A stretch of DNA of 64,000 bases, from positions 174,254,411-174,318,410 of the forward strand of contig NC_071354.1 of the NCBI RefSeq assembly GCF_943734655.1. The letters run 5' to 3'. Below, piece by piece: positions 53,067 through 64,000 of the stretch. Source of the DNA: Sabethes cyaneus (taxonomy: Eukaryota; Arthropoda; Insecta; Diptera; Culicidae). The notes under the pieces are model-generated. The model saw only the letters and a list, made by a program, of their open reading frames with translations. It did not search any database and had not been told where the DNA came from. Every line of letters begins with the position of its first letter. Position 1 is the first letter of the stretch. Made by a program: the position numbers and the translations under genes.

Positions 53067-54360
53067 CCGCCATCCGGGGTGAGATTGTGCCACGGGGGTG
53101 AGATTGTGCCAAAAACCAAAAATGTTTATTTGTGAAAATTTATTATATCTATAGAAACTGGTGACCTAAATTCAAAATGATGATGAACATAACATATTTA
53201 TTCATAACTTAGAATGGAACACAGATAATATTAGCAAACTATTTAGCCTAAACAGGGTTTCAAAGTTCGCGATAAAAAACACGCGGAAATAACGCTTGTA
53301 AAAATCTCGCATAAACCAACTCAAACAAGAAATCGCATCAACTTGCTATCTTGAAGGTATATAAACTAATCATTTAAAATGTATTGAAAGGTTATTATGC
53401 GTTGGATAAGTTTTGATTACGACAATAATATTTTTCGAAACTTTGTACTTTTCGAGCTTCACGGGGGTGAGATTGTGCCAAGCAATAATGATCGATCCAC
53501 TTTGTGGAATTCATATACACAACAAAAATACGTCAGTATACACCAGCACACTCACATTCTTTACTACTGGGCACAATATTTTGACAAATTAGATTGCATC
53601 ATCCATTTTGGAGCAAACAGCATCATAGGTTTGCTAAATAATTTAAACTAATTTTTACTTTTTCTCTGGAAATTTCAGATACTTTGAATAAACACTCTAA
53701 TATAAGACGAATATATTATACCGTGTATACACCGCCAGTTTTAAGGAGTGAGAAGGGGGGTGGGATAGGCCACATGTTCTGCGGCCGCGGGTTCTCGAAC
53801 GAAGTAATGGTTACTTTTGTTAAATGATCAAATTGGTATGCCCTCTTAGGATACACCCCTTCATATATCTCCCCTTGTTAACCCTAGAAACGCTACTGGC
53901 TATATAAAGGCTGTCCATTGACTACGAACTCATTTTTAGTTATTTCAGACCTCTCCGGGTTATTTTCGTTCATACTTTTTGTATGATGTGTTGTTTTTGG
54001 CCGACCCCCTGCCCCTAATAGTCCACTTAGTTCATGGACGGCCCCATGTGAACTACTTTATATTGATATTTATGTGTACTGTTTATAAACATACTAGTGT
54101 TCACTGTTTAGGTTTTTAGCCTAACTTTATGTTTTTGGCACAATGTCACCCCCTAGAAGGGGTGAGATTGTGCCAAAGTTCATGCACTTCCAATAAGATA
54201 AGGTTTTATTATAACTAAACCATCTCTACGGTAGTTGTTAATTGAACAATTTAGTATATATTGACAGGTTTGGAATCAACTTAGTTTCTAAATTGTGTGT
54301 ATACTGAGTTAAAGAACAAAAATATATGCTTTTTTGGCACAATCTCGCCCCGGATGACGG
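53067..54360. mobile_element. TA-flanked element with GGGGTGAGATTGTGCCA repeats, 1.29 kb
   Basis: Ends CCGCCATCCGGGGTGAGATT (53067) and the complement of GGCACAATCTCGCCCCGGATGACGG (to 54360) are inverted over about 26 bp. TA flanks both (53065-53066 and 54361-54362). GGGGTGAGATTGTGCCA recurs internally near 53094, 53465 and 54160 and, inverted, as TGGCACAATGTCACCCCC near 54136. No transposase is readable, so it is probably non-autonomous and mobilised by a TA-targeting transposase (inference). A separate MITE lies inside at 53908-54044. Confidence 0.86.
53908..54044. mobile_element. MITE with GGCTGTCCAT/ATGGACGGCC ends
   Basis: AGGCTGTCCATTGACTACGA at the left mirrors AGTTCATGGACGGCCCC at the right. 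The middle has the ACCCCCTGCCCCTAAT-type run seen in a widespread insect MITE group with GGCCGTCCAT ends. It is nested inside the 53067-54360 element. Confidence 0.72.
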
Positions 54361-54439
54361 TAAATAATGACTTATATCTGTTGACAGTGTATTTATAGAA
54401 GCAGATTAGCAAAGTAGTAGAACGTCATTTGGCCACAGG

Positions 54440-54780
54440 TTATTGCAACAAAATTCTCTACAGCATGTTCCTAAGCAGCCGAAGTCTGAAATTAGAGACC
54501 GCGGTTTACATGTACGCCAAACGTGATCAAATCCGATCGTGCGGTATGTTCCATAACGAAACTTGCCAAGAAAGCCAAAATTTTTGACAAATCCATGCAA
54601 ACAATCATCAAAGAAGACTTGCACGCATCTTCCTGAGCTAAAGTGAATTGCCGAATGTTCCGGAAAAAGTGAGTTTAACCAAACTCATGAGAATTGACTT
54701 AGTGTCGTCCAACGTACTAATAGCAAAAACGAGCTAAAAAGGGACGCAATCCGAAAACGGTCAGCCAGCTGATAAAATAT
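54440..54780 (+). pseudogene. Mariner-type transposase N-terminal remnant
   Basis: Mixed-frame reading gives KLAKKAKIFDKSMQTIIKED LHASS, which fits the second helix-turn-helix of mariner transposases ('S..KLAKE..IS..SM..I.KEDL'), then LPNVPEKVSLTKLMRIDLVS. No catalytic motif survives. Its relation to the other mariner remnants here is unknown. Confidence 0.55.
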
Positions 54781-57639
54781 AAGTGATATGTAAAATTTTC
54801 CGGCGAATCGCGAGGTGCCGACCCCCTTCCTGTTTGTTATCGGTAAGTATCCCATTTTACTCGTCTTGTTTCGATTGCACTTATACTCTTCTTAAAATTA
54901 CGGCTAGCATCAAAACACCATACGTAACGAACACGAACATAGAAAATAATCCTGTAAATTTCAAGGCCTTCTCGTAAAAAATCGATTTGGATCGATTTGC
55001 AAGTTTGCATGAAAAACTTTACTAGTGAAATCATAGTAATGGAAAGAACAGAGTTATTCTGTAATGCGTTTTTTGATTATCGAGATACTCGAAGCAGATA
55101 TTTTATTTAAAGGCTGTTAAGAATTTTATCGCATCAATATGTTGTCCGGAACAGCTGAAACTTCATAATAATAAATGCCATTTTTGAACGTCATTTGATA
55201 AAAACTATACGAAATCATGCCACCATTCACCAGAATAAAAATCCTGTTTAGTTTTATCCGCTTCAACACTTTTGCAACCAGTTGTAACCAAAAGTTTAAC
55301 CAGTTTTCTTTTTACCAATACCATTATTGCGCTTTTTGCGCCATATTAGACTCCTGTGCAAAAAATTTCTGCTCAGTGAACATTTTTGCACACTCATACT
55401 TGGACTTTGTAACGCTTTGCACACTTCCACTTGTACTGTTTTCATCTACTGTCAGACGATTTATAGTGTTGAACGTGTTGAACAAATGTAACCATGATGA
55501 TTATTGATTGTCACCACAAATATTTAGTAGTATTAGTGACTGTGAAAGTTTAACTGTCATTGGAATTATTTTGCAGAAGTCTAAGAATTCGTGCAATCAT
55601 CAATATCTCTTTAAAAAAATAACCTGAAAAAATTTGGGGTTTTCTTCTTCCGTAATATTAATTAATATGCAAAAAATTGAGGTTAAAGTTTTTTGTAGTA
55701 AACTTTGAATACTAACTAGATAACACTGTACAAGGAAAATAAAGATTATTTTAATACCAGCGGAAGGAAAAAGCATGGAATTCTGAAAACTTCTGAATTG
55801 TGTCTAGACAAAAACAAATGCATGACATCAAAATAAAAATACTTCGCTTAAATTGAAATCATTAACTCATACTGCAGCCGGCGTATTACAACAGTTAATC
55901 ATAATCTCTGAGTTCCTTCATTAAACATTACAAGTTTGTCACATATGTTACTAGAACTAAATATCAAGTCCAAAAGAAGGGGTAATTACATCCTGTAAAA
56001 TAAACATGCATCAAAAAACTTGAACTGCAGTTGATATGTCAATAATTCTTTCACGCCCAACTAAACTTCACAACCCAACTCATTACCATTACTAGCTGAC
56101 GACAAGTGTCATGTCATTGCTACAAAAGATCCACTGGAACATCACATACACGTGGACTGCTACAGTGAATCTAATTAATCATCGCCGGAGCTCGTAGTTC
56201 CAACCCCAGTAATCATCCGAAATATTTTGGTTGTACAATCCATGCTCGACTGCAACCAGCATCACTGGATGATGCTACATTGTTCCCAAAGGACAACAGA
56301 CATGATAAATCGATCTGCAGCTACCAACACAAGACCCGCGAACCACGAACCTCTGTCTTCGGGCCCCGATCCCTCGGGTTCGACGAAAAACGTGGCTATG
56401 CAAATGTGGTTTCATTCAGATTTCGGGATTCCATTCCCAGGCACATGTTTAACTGGTGGCTTGGTGGCGTTTGGGAACCACGTTTTGAGAAAAACATGAA
56501 GAACCGTCCACCGATCGGAGCCACCCCGTCGTGCGGTTGTCTCCTTGAGCTTGACGCCAGTTACGGTTTGTTGACGCCGGTCGCCGCCTTCCATGCCATC
56601 ATCATCGCCACCGGTTTGCTTCCAATCTCAAACCAGCGACACAAAAAGTCAAGTGTCTAGCCACCAGCACAGAGGATGCGTCACACTTGTTCGCATTTGT
56701 TGCGGCTCATTGAAGACACGGTGCACTGCAAAACTGGGCAAACCCAGGAGAGAAATTTTCCAGTGCAAGTTTTACGTTTCTCACACATTTGTTTATCCAA
56801 ATTATGCTTCATCATTGGAAAACTGCAGCAACAGCAGCTACAACAGCACCAGAAGCAGCAATTTTTTGGCGCGACTTTCTGATGGAACCTACCTACCAAT
56901 AGCATCCTTTTCCATTTCATAATTACCCGTTTGGTTCGTAGACTGATGAATGGGTGGAAGCGAAACATGAAACCAACCTACGAAAGACGCAGGTCGTTTT
57001 GGGCAGATACTAAGTGGTGGATGGTCGAACTCTCCGGGGTGCTTTGATAATTATTGCTGTGAATCCATTACGATCTGATCGTTTGTTTGACTTTGCAGGC
57101 AGGAGGAACAGGAAATGAGACTGGCAAAAATCTCTGAATGGAGCTCCGGTCTGATGTATGGTATGGTATACTTACGTTTCGCCTATGGTCGTCGCCATTT
57201 AACTCGTTCGTGTAGGTCAACAGACCAAACGGTAACATTCAATAGAGAAGAGTGAAGTGAAATGGTGGCAGTAATTATAGATTATCCGGTAAAAGGTATA
57301 TATTTTATCGATATCATCAGCGTTCATGGTTTGTGTAATATGATCGTTATACCATTTGCAACACGAAAAGAAGCGAGAAATGCCTGAGTTAAGTGGCTCG
57401 CTCGAATAGAGCCTTCGACGATAATGTACTGAAATTTTGTTCTAAATTAGACAATAAAATGTTTATTCCGCCATTTTCGATTCGCCATCTTGAATTTTGG
57501 AAACCATCCACAGATTTTAGCAGCATTATGATTAAAAAGGGCGCATTTATTTTCATGGGTATTATATTAAAAAAAATCGTATCTCAAAAATGACCGGTTA
57601 CTTCAAAATATGTCTAAGGATAAGTTACAGGAAAAATCG
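54781..57639. other. Unassigned stretch; less A+T-rich patch at 56.2-57.0 kb
   Basis: A 126-codon frame at 56280-56660 (+) overlaps another of 90 codons and has no recognised domain. AGCAACAGCAGC-type triplets near 56820-56860 give Gln/Ser runs. A host exon here cannot be excluded, but I cannot support one. Confidence 0.35.
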
Positions 57640-58023
57640 TGTTTGGATGCATATGACACATTCCGCCGTGACGTTACAACGTTTTGACTCTTCTTTGCAC
57701 AGTATTTGGGACGAGCTGGGAAAATCGTTGAGAAACCCCCGAATATTATTATATATTTGGAAATCGCATAAAATTTCCTATTAAAAGTGAACAAATTAAT
57801 AGCATTTGCTTTATCTAGATTGTTTTGGTAAGCAAATATGTAACGTTACAACGCGCCAGAAATTCGTCTGTTGGTTCTTCTGTTCAAAAACATGAAAATT
57901 CTGCTCTCTTTCAAATTTTATCTAAAAACTTTCTTCTATGATTTGATAAGAGATGAATACTGAACAACTTGCCATGTACAGAATTCCGATAATCAGTGAA
58001 GTTATTTTTTAACGAGCTTTTAC

Positions 58024-58091
58024 TTTTCGTGACGTTACAACGCTCTGCTTTACACAGAGAAGGTCGTAGCTCCGTTGTAACGTCACGAAAA
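58024..58091. repeat. Hairpin of two inverted 15-bp motifs
   Basis: TTTTCGTGACGTTACAACG and its mirror CGTTGTAACGTCACGAAAAA enclose a loop of about 30 bp. The arms are perfect over at least 18 bp. Confidence 0.82.
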
Positions 58092-58247
58092 ATCTGTTCA
58101 GTTAATATTCCTCAATTACCGCTGTTGCTGCCTTCTGTAAATAACAGATAATCCAAAGACGTGTTGTTAGTATGTCTTTCACTATTTTGACTACGTAATT
58201 TTGGGGTTGTTCACAAATTACGTCGCGCAGTGGGAGTAATTCTAAGA

Positions 58248-59252
58248 AAGTGAGACATAAGTAATATCATCGAAACCTTAAGACATAGCATAATAGTTGC
58301 TTCTGGAAAGTTTCTTCATTTAAAATGCACTTTCCAGTGGTGAAAAAATATTTGGACATTAGGGTGTCCTCAAGCAGATACAAAAAATATTTTCTTTATT
58401 TTAAGTCAGAAATGATTGCTGTCTACAGAGAATTTGTGGTAAAACTAATTTTAAGAAACTTTGTTGAATACTGAAGATTTCTATTTCTTACATGAAAAAA
58501 GTTATAGAGAAAAACTCTTAGGGACACCCTTAAAAATAGTTTTTTTTATCTAGCGCTTTAATAACGCTTCGTATGCCTTGCAAATGTTCTAAGAAATTGG
58601 TCACCTAATTAAATTGCCTATTTTTGTCGAAAATAGTAGTCCTCTATCTTTTTCCCTTTAGAAGCTATCACTGTTTTTTTATTTTTTCATGTGCTCTTCA
58701 AGGGGGTGTATCTCGGGGGAGAGCAGCTTTGAGCAGCTAAACTCACTTGTTTTTTGTGAGTCAATTTATGCTGTATTCCACCATGTACAACTTAGGGTAG
58801 AACACTATGGAAAATCTAAAAAAAAACTTATGAAGGCAACCGTAGGTGAACATGTAGAAATGAAAGAAACAAGGGATAGCTCCTAAAGGGAAAAAGATAG
58901 ATCTCTACTATTTTCGACGAAAATGTGCAATTTAATTCGATTACCAATTTCTTAGAACATCTAAAAGGCGTACGAAGTGTTATTAAAGAGATAGATAAAA
59001 AAACTATTTTAAGGGTGTCCCTAAGAGTTTGGCTCTATAACTTTTTTCATGTAAGAAATAGAAACCTTCAGCAGTAGACAGCAATCATTTCTGATTTGAA
59101 ATAGAAAAAATAATTTCTGTATCGTCTTAGGGACACCCTAATGTCCAAATGTTTTTTCATCACTAGAAAGTGCTTTTTAAATGAAGAAACTTTTATGAAG
59201 CAACTATTATGCTATATCTTAAGGTTTCGATGCTATTACTTATGTCTCACTT
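58248..59252. repeat. Large palindrome, arms about 400-450 bp
   Basis: The left arm (58248-58697) and right arm (about 58845-59252) are inverted copies: AAGTGAGACATAAGTAATAT pairs with the sequence ending CTTATGTCTCACTT, and pairing continues through TTAGGGTGTCC, GATTGCTGTCTAC, ATGAAAAAAGTTATAGAG and CCCTTTAG. Divergence is modest (scattered substitutions and small indels). The loop of about 148 bp is unrelated. Each arm contains a smaller AGGGTGTCC...GGGACACCCT inverted pair. Confidence 0.88.
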
Positions 59253-59878
59253 GTTTTGAATCCGTCCGGCTGTCCGCCGTGACATTACAACGCGAGCTTC
59301 AATCAGTTGTAATTTAGGTACTACTTAACTTATCTTCATTCTTAAGGCACCGTTTTAAAGGTAATTATGAGTACAAAGAGAATACGGATTATTAGATTGT
59401 TCGAGTTTGTACTTTTCTGCGAAAGCGAAAAAGTACATCTTTTTCGTGACGTTACAACGCTAAAAAATAGCCCTATTTAATCCACCTGAAATACAAAATA
59501 ACTGCAAAATTACATCCAAACTATTTTTGGAATGGATTCAGCATATATTTCTTTGTATGTTGGTCGAAAACAAGTGATATTATTAAATGTTTTAGCGCAC
59601 TGTAGCAACATTTTTAAAAATATCACGAAAAATCATTTATTTCTTGTAAATATCATTTATTTTCGATGCACGTTTTATATAACTTCCGAAAATGCTAAAA
59701 TACCAATTATGGCAGTTTTTAAAGGTTCAAACATTGCCCAATCATGGAAAAATATTCAACTATGGTAAAAGCCACTTTTATAAAATGTCTGATTGGTATA
59801 CCGGCCCGCGGAATGTGTCATATGTATTTGCAAATTGTGCCGTTGACGGTCCATGATGTGATAAACGGCTAACTCAGG

Positions 59879-61250
59879 TTGCCACATCAACCAAACGATT
59901 GCCATACAAAGCATTTTTTAGTGTATTTCGACAACTTCTTCTGTACATTCTCGGAAACTGCAAACGTTGAAGGCAGCAACATCGTATTCCTGTCCCGGCA
60001 TTTGCCTAGTTTTGGTTTCATCCTTGACGTAGGTTTTATCATTCATCACTTTATTTCGGAGGATGATGAAATGTTAGAAATTCCACGAGTTACCATCAAA
60101 AAGCATATACCTATGTTAGATGAAACCAAATCAGCAAGTGCTGATAACGTTACGAATCGTGTGATTGTCGACCTGGTCCAAGAAATTGTGAAACCTGTGG
60201 ACATTCTATTCAACCCTTCGTACTGGCTATTTTCCATCTCTGTGGAAAGTTTCGCATTTAACCCTGATATATAAGAAAGGTAATCGCTCAGACATAGAAA
60301 ATTATCGCGGGTTCAGTCGGCTATTCCCAAATTGTTTGAAGCGTATATGGGCAAATATCATCGATTCAGCATGGCTTTCTGAACGGTAAATCAGTTGTAA
60401 TGAACCTGTGTGAATTCCATACAACCGTCACAGATTACATAACTAGAGGATACCAGGTAGACTATATTTACACCGACATGAGTAAAACTTTTGATGCAGT
60501 AGAGAGCGGAAGCGGCCCAGACGCAGCTTATGATTTCGGCATTAGTGGTTCGATGCTAAACTAGTTAAGCTTATAATTAACATGCAGAACGCAGTATGTG
60601 AAAATTCACGGCGAAATTTCACAGCCATTCACCGTAAACTCATGTGTGCCACAAGGAAGTCATCTAGGCCCCTTACTTTTCGTACTAGTGGTGAACAGTA
60701 TTCCCAACTTCATCAACATTCTGGTTTACGCTGATAATGTCAAACTGTTCTTACCAGTGAAAACCGTCAAAGAATGTTTTGTCCTGCAACAAGATTTAAT
60801 AAACTTCGGGAGATTCTGTGCTGACTGTGGATTGTCAGTAAATCCCGGGAAATGTTCTGTCTTGACGTTTACTAGGAGATCAGCACCGATTATATTCAAG
60901 TATAGCTATGAAAAAACAAATATCCCGCGAGTAACAGTGATACGGGACTTAGGAGTTGTGTTCGATGAAAAACTCTCGTTCAACTGCCATATCAATAATT
61001 TAGTCAAGGAATGTTTGCAGATGTTTGCACTAGTGCGCCGATTTGGCCGCGAACTTAACGATCCGCATGCCCTGATCGCTATATTTACTGGCTTAGTTCG
61101 ATCCAAACTGGACTTTGCGAGTACCGTCTGGAAGCAGTGTATAACTATCAAATCAATCGGCTGGAAGGCATTCAGAAAAAAATCGTAAGATTTGAGAAAC
61201 TTGGTACGACACATCGTCAATGTATTATTTGGTTGAATAAGAAGTAAAAT
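59879..61250 (+). pseudogene. Jockey-clade LINE ORF2, decayed
   Basis: The first part (59879-60274) has the post-endonuclease linker and LDETKSASADNVTNRVIVDL (family: 'K..GPDGI...L'). After a shift comes KLSRVQSAIPKLFEAYMGKY, then (60415-60500) VDYIYTDMSKTFDAVE with motif A. The long frame 60598-61188 has SCVPQGSHLGPLLFVLVVNS (motif B), LVYADNVKLFLPVKTVKECF (motif C is YADN at 60727-60738 instead of YADD), CGLSVNPGKCSVLTFTRR, VIRDLGVVFDEKLSFNCHIN and GLVRSKLDFASTVWKQ. One catalytic aspartate is replaced and there are several shifts; inactive. Confidence 0.87.
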
Positions 61251-61689
61251 AGAAGATTAAGTTTTGATAAGGGATTAAGTTTTGATTTTGTTTTTGTCCT
61301 GTTTCTCACTCCGGTTCGATGCCTTCCGATCTTTGTACACGTGTAGTCTAGAACGTGCCATTGTTTTTTGCACAAAATAAACAGAAAATTTTATTTGTTT
61401 TTGCTACATTATTGAAATATTGGGTTGTACTTAAAAGCTTGTCCTGGCATTCTTCAGGACTGCTGTGCCACGTTTCCTACCGTTTCCTTCTGCTTAGTAG
61501 TTTGTTTTGTGTTCGATTCCGAGCTGTTTATCGATCCAGTGATGAAAAGCTTTTAGCGTTTCGCAGAATGTCCAAATTTGGTTTGCGCACCGGTTTTTTA
61601 CGAAGATATCACTTGATACCACTAGCTTGCCGAAACATCAACAAAAGGTGTGACACCGGACCTTTCAGATGGCAAATCTAATATTATTT
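61251..61689. other. Unassigned
   Basis: About 440 bp after the LINE. An open frame 61355-61681 has no recognised domain. Confidence 0.4.
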
Positions 61690-62155
61690 ACCACAAAAAG
61701 TCCGGCGAATTAGGTTAAAACTCAAGACTTTCGGGAGCAATTGGATATAAAATCAAAGTTGAAATCGGGCTAGAAATTAGACTTGCTACTGAACTGACAA
61801 TTTGAGTTGAAATTGTACACGAAATTAGACTTGACATAGCATTAACTTAGACTTGAATTTGGACTAATTTGGGCATGAAACTTTATTTCAAATTGAACTC
61901 GAAATTCGACTTAAAATTGGACTTGAAATCTAATTTAAAGTTGGAGTTATTTCGACTAGAAGTTTTATTTGTTAATATATATGAAATCGAAATTAAGAGA
62001 TAATTTGATGTTTTTATTTGAAATTAGGCTTGGAATTGGACTTAAAATTAGATTTGAAGCTAAAGTTGAAATTGGATTTTAAATTAAGCTTGATTGGAAT
62101 TAAATTAGACTTGAATTTGGACATGGACATGAAGTTTTACTTTAAAATAGGATTA
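61690..62155. repeat. Minisatellite of GAAATTRGACTT units
   Basis: About 30 or more degenerate copies of a 12-bp unit (GAAATTAGACTT / GAAATTGGACTT and variants). Being a multiple of three, it yields a spurious Leu/Lys/Asp-rich frame. Divergence among units suggests an old array. Confidence 0.85.
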
Positions 62156-62159
62156 GCAT

Positions 62160-63335
62160 TTCTCGTCTCATTTACTGTCCCATTTTTTCTTATTTTCAGT
62201 TCTGGTACTCCGCTTAGTTTTCGACCTTCACTTTTTTTTAGTATTCCCTTTGTCATCTTCGTCTGTTTCCTTTGTTAGATGCCCCGTTTTTTCCTTTTTT
62301 CTGTCACGTTTAATCTGTTTTTCGCCCTTCTTTCACTTTTCGCTCCAGTTTTCTTTTTTATCTCCCGTTTTTTCGTCTTTCTCTCTCTCTCTCTTGTTTT
62401 ACCTTTTTCGTTGGTATGTTTTTCCTCTTTTTCTTTTCTTTTTCTTTTCCATTTTCGCATCCCATACCACGTTCCATTTTGTTCCATCTGTCTCCTTTTA
62501 AATACCGTTTAGCCTCTTTTCCCGTTTTCCTTGTTTCCTCTATTGGTTTTTCTTTTTATCTTTCACTATTCCTCTTTTCTCTTTTGGTTTCTCTTGTTCC
62601 CTACTTTTCTCTCTCGTTCATCTTTTTTTGCCCACTGTTTCTTCTTTCTCATTTTTTCCTGTCCCATTTCCCCCCTTTTCAGTCTTTATTTTCTTATTCT
62701 AATTTTTCTCTTTTCTGCTCCCTTTTCCGTTTTTCGTCTTTTGTTTTCCGTTTTTCTTCATTTTGGAGCCCGTTTTTCCTCTTTTCCTGTTTCATTTTTT
62801 TTATTTTCTGTCCCATTAACTCATTTTCAAATATTTTTTTCTCTGTTCCGCTCTTCCTCTTATAATGTCCTGCTTTTTCTCATTTCCTCCTTTACTTTTC
62901 TTTCTAGTTTATTTTCCGCTTTCATTTTTCATCTCCATTTTCCTTATTTTCTGTTCTCGTTTCTCAATTTTTGTGCTCTCACATTTTCTCCTTTTCTATC
63001 CTGTTTTTTCTTCTTTTTTGTTCCGATTTTTCTTCTTTCCTGTCCTGTTTGCCGTCATTTTCTTTCGCGTTTTTTATCGGCTTTCCTACTATCCTTTCAT
63101 TTTTCTTCTTTTCTCTTTCGTTCAGTCCAGTCTTCTATTTTTTTGTGTATTTTTTTCTTTTTGTTTCTCCCGTTTTCTTCTTTTGCACTGTTTTCTCTTT
63201 TGATGGACCGTTTCCCTCTCATTGGGTCACGATTATTCTATCGTTTCTCTTTTTTTTTCTTTGTTTCTATCTCGTTTGTACAATTTTTGTTGCGTTTTCC
63301 CTCGAGCCCTTTTTCTTTTTTTTTCTCCAAAAGCA
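62160..63335. repeat. 1.2-kb polypyrimidine tract (plus strand)
   Basis: Almost purinless plus strand made of TTTTC, CTTTT, TGTCCC and CGTTTTT-type words, with a loose period such as TTTTCTGTCCCGTTTTT. It produces overlapping Phe/Ser/Leu frames up to 294 codons, which are compositional artefacts. It ends abruptly at about 63335 where Jockey-like coding sequence starts. Confidence 0.85.
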
Positions 63336-63339
63336 GCAG

Positions 63340-64000
63340 GAGACAGACTACCTCTACCTCTATTTTAATAAGGAGCTGGAAGAATAATGTTCACGGTGCT
63401 GAAAAAGGGCGATAAATGCAATATTTCTAAATACCGTGGAGTGACCTCTTTTGTGCCGCATCTAACTTTTTGAAATACTCATAAACAAAGAGCGTTTTAG
63501 AGCTGCGCAATCGTACCTTTCCCCAGTGCAACACGGATTTTTCCCTGGCAGATCTACCGTTACCATATTAGTCCAGTTCTCATCACTGTGGTTCACCTCC
63601 ATGGATCAAGGCATATACGCCGAGGCGATATACACCGACCTTAAAGCAGCCTTTGATAGAGTCAACCACCATAGTCTGCTTACCAAACTCAATCGTCTGG
63701 GCGAGTCATCAAACCTTGTCTGGTGGTTCGTGTCGTATTTGACTAATCACCGACTGTGCGTCAAGTTGTGATCAACGGAATCAGATGAGTTTCTTAATCC
63801 CTCAGGTGTCCTACAAGGCAGCAATCTAGGACCATTGTTGCTGAAAGCTTGCAAACTTTTATATGCTGACAATTTCCAAATCTTCTGGAGTATCAATACT
63901 CCCACAGACTGTCAGTTGTTGCAAAAAGTCATTGACAGGTTTTACGACCGGTGCCGACGCATTTCCATGATTATCAGCGTGGCGAAATGCTCTGAAATTA
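63340..64000 (+). pseudogene. Jockey-clade LINE fragment running off the window
   Basis: Reads VLKKGDKCNISKYRGVTS (family: 'KKGD..N..NYRG'), then in the frame 63526-63771 HGFFPGRSTVTILVQFSSLW, IYTDLKAAFDRVNHHSLLTK (motif A) and NRLGESSNLVWWFVSYLTN. It continues with frame changes to VLQGSNLGPL (motif B) and LLYADNFQIFWSINTP, where motif C is YADN at 63862-63873. It is inactive as read and its 3' part is beyond the window. Confidence 0.87.

Larger units (their letters stand above)
57640..59830. mobile_element. Foldback-bearing element with repeated CGTGACGTTACAACG
   Basis: Putative ends GCATATGACACATTCCGC (57649-57666) and GCGGAATGTGTCATATG (59808-59824) are inverted. Between them CGTGACGTTACAACG or a close variant occurs at 57667, 57839, 58028, 59278 and 59445, and inverted at 58073-58087. 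A 1-kb palindrome occupies the middle (58248-59252). There is no transposase. The target duplication was not established, so the outer limits are provisional. Confidence 0.62.

Noticed and set aside
62018..62278. Leu/Lys repeat protein frame
   Set aside because: Product of the 12-bp GAAATTRGACTT minisatellite.
62416..63415. Long Phe/Ser/Leu-rich open frames, up to 294 codons, resembling multi-pass membrane proteins
   Set aside because: They lie wholly in a polypyrimidine tract; several overlapping frames are open for compositional reasons and no family motif is present.

Overview
This window looks like heterochromatin-like or intergenic DNA from an insect, most probably a mosquito. The evidence is the transposon mix: mosquito-type ITmD37E and ITmD37D mariners, R1-, Jockey- and RTE-clade LINEs, a P/THAP family, hAT and TTAA/TA foldback MITEs, and tRNA-derived SINEs. 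The DNA is A+T rich and has no bacterial gene organisation. There is no rRNA gene, no convincing tRNA gene and no CRISPR array. Nearly everything recognisable is a broken mobile element. Only one candidate ordinary spliced gene could be assembled: three exons at 39782-41077, about 106 residues, unknown function.

Layout. 1-5.8 kb: a decayed G-rich tandem array, a hAT MITE with perfect 8-bp target duplications (756-952), then unannotatable A+T-rich DNA. 5.8-10 kb: a mariner with both ends intact inserted inside a SINE head, two more SINEs, a decayed Tc1/mariner cut by another SINE, a foldback and a LINE remnant. 11-19 kb: a palindromic MITE inside an older repeat, a foldback element whose arms are minisatellites (15372-16052), an RTE 3' end, a hAT MITE (16673-16975) and three clustered foldbacks. 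19.0-23.4 kb: a nearly full-length but dead R1-clade LINE. 25.5-31 kb: a second mariner truncated by a second RTE copy, P-element/THAP fragments, small MITEs and a TTAA-flanked composite.

32.0-37.5 kb is the most structured part. A LINE is split by a hAT element (TSD GTGTTGAC), which is split near its left end by a second hAT element (TSD GTAGTACC). The inner element carries two opposed RTE fragments and a 139-bp tandem array rich in GGGGCCCC. 37.9-41.1 kb: the second palindromic MITE, a P-type transposase pseudogene, a SINE and the candidate gene. 44.1-45.4 kb: an RTE copy split by an R1 3' end, then a Jockey scrap. 47.4-48.2 kb: a SINE and a second TTAA-type repeat. 51.6-54.8 kb: Jockey and mariner remnants and a 1.3-kb TA-flanked element with a MITE inside. 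57.6-59.8 kb: an element with a 1-kb palindrome and a repeated 15-bp motif. 59.9-64 kb: two Jockey copies separated by a minisatellite and a 1.2-kb polypyrimidine tract.

The open frames do not form a pathway. The window is a record of successive insertions, several of which can be ordered by nesting. All assignments come from reading the sequence and from family motifs; no database search was run. Decayed element boundaries are approximate unless a target-site duplication is quoted.
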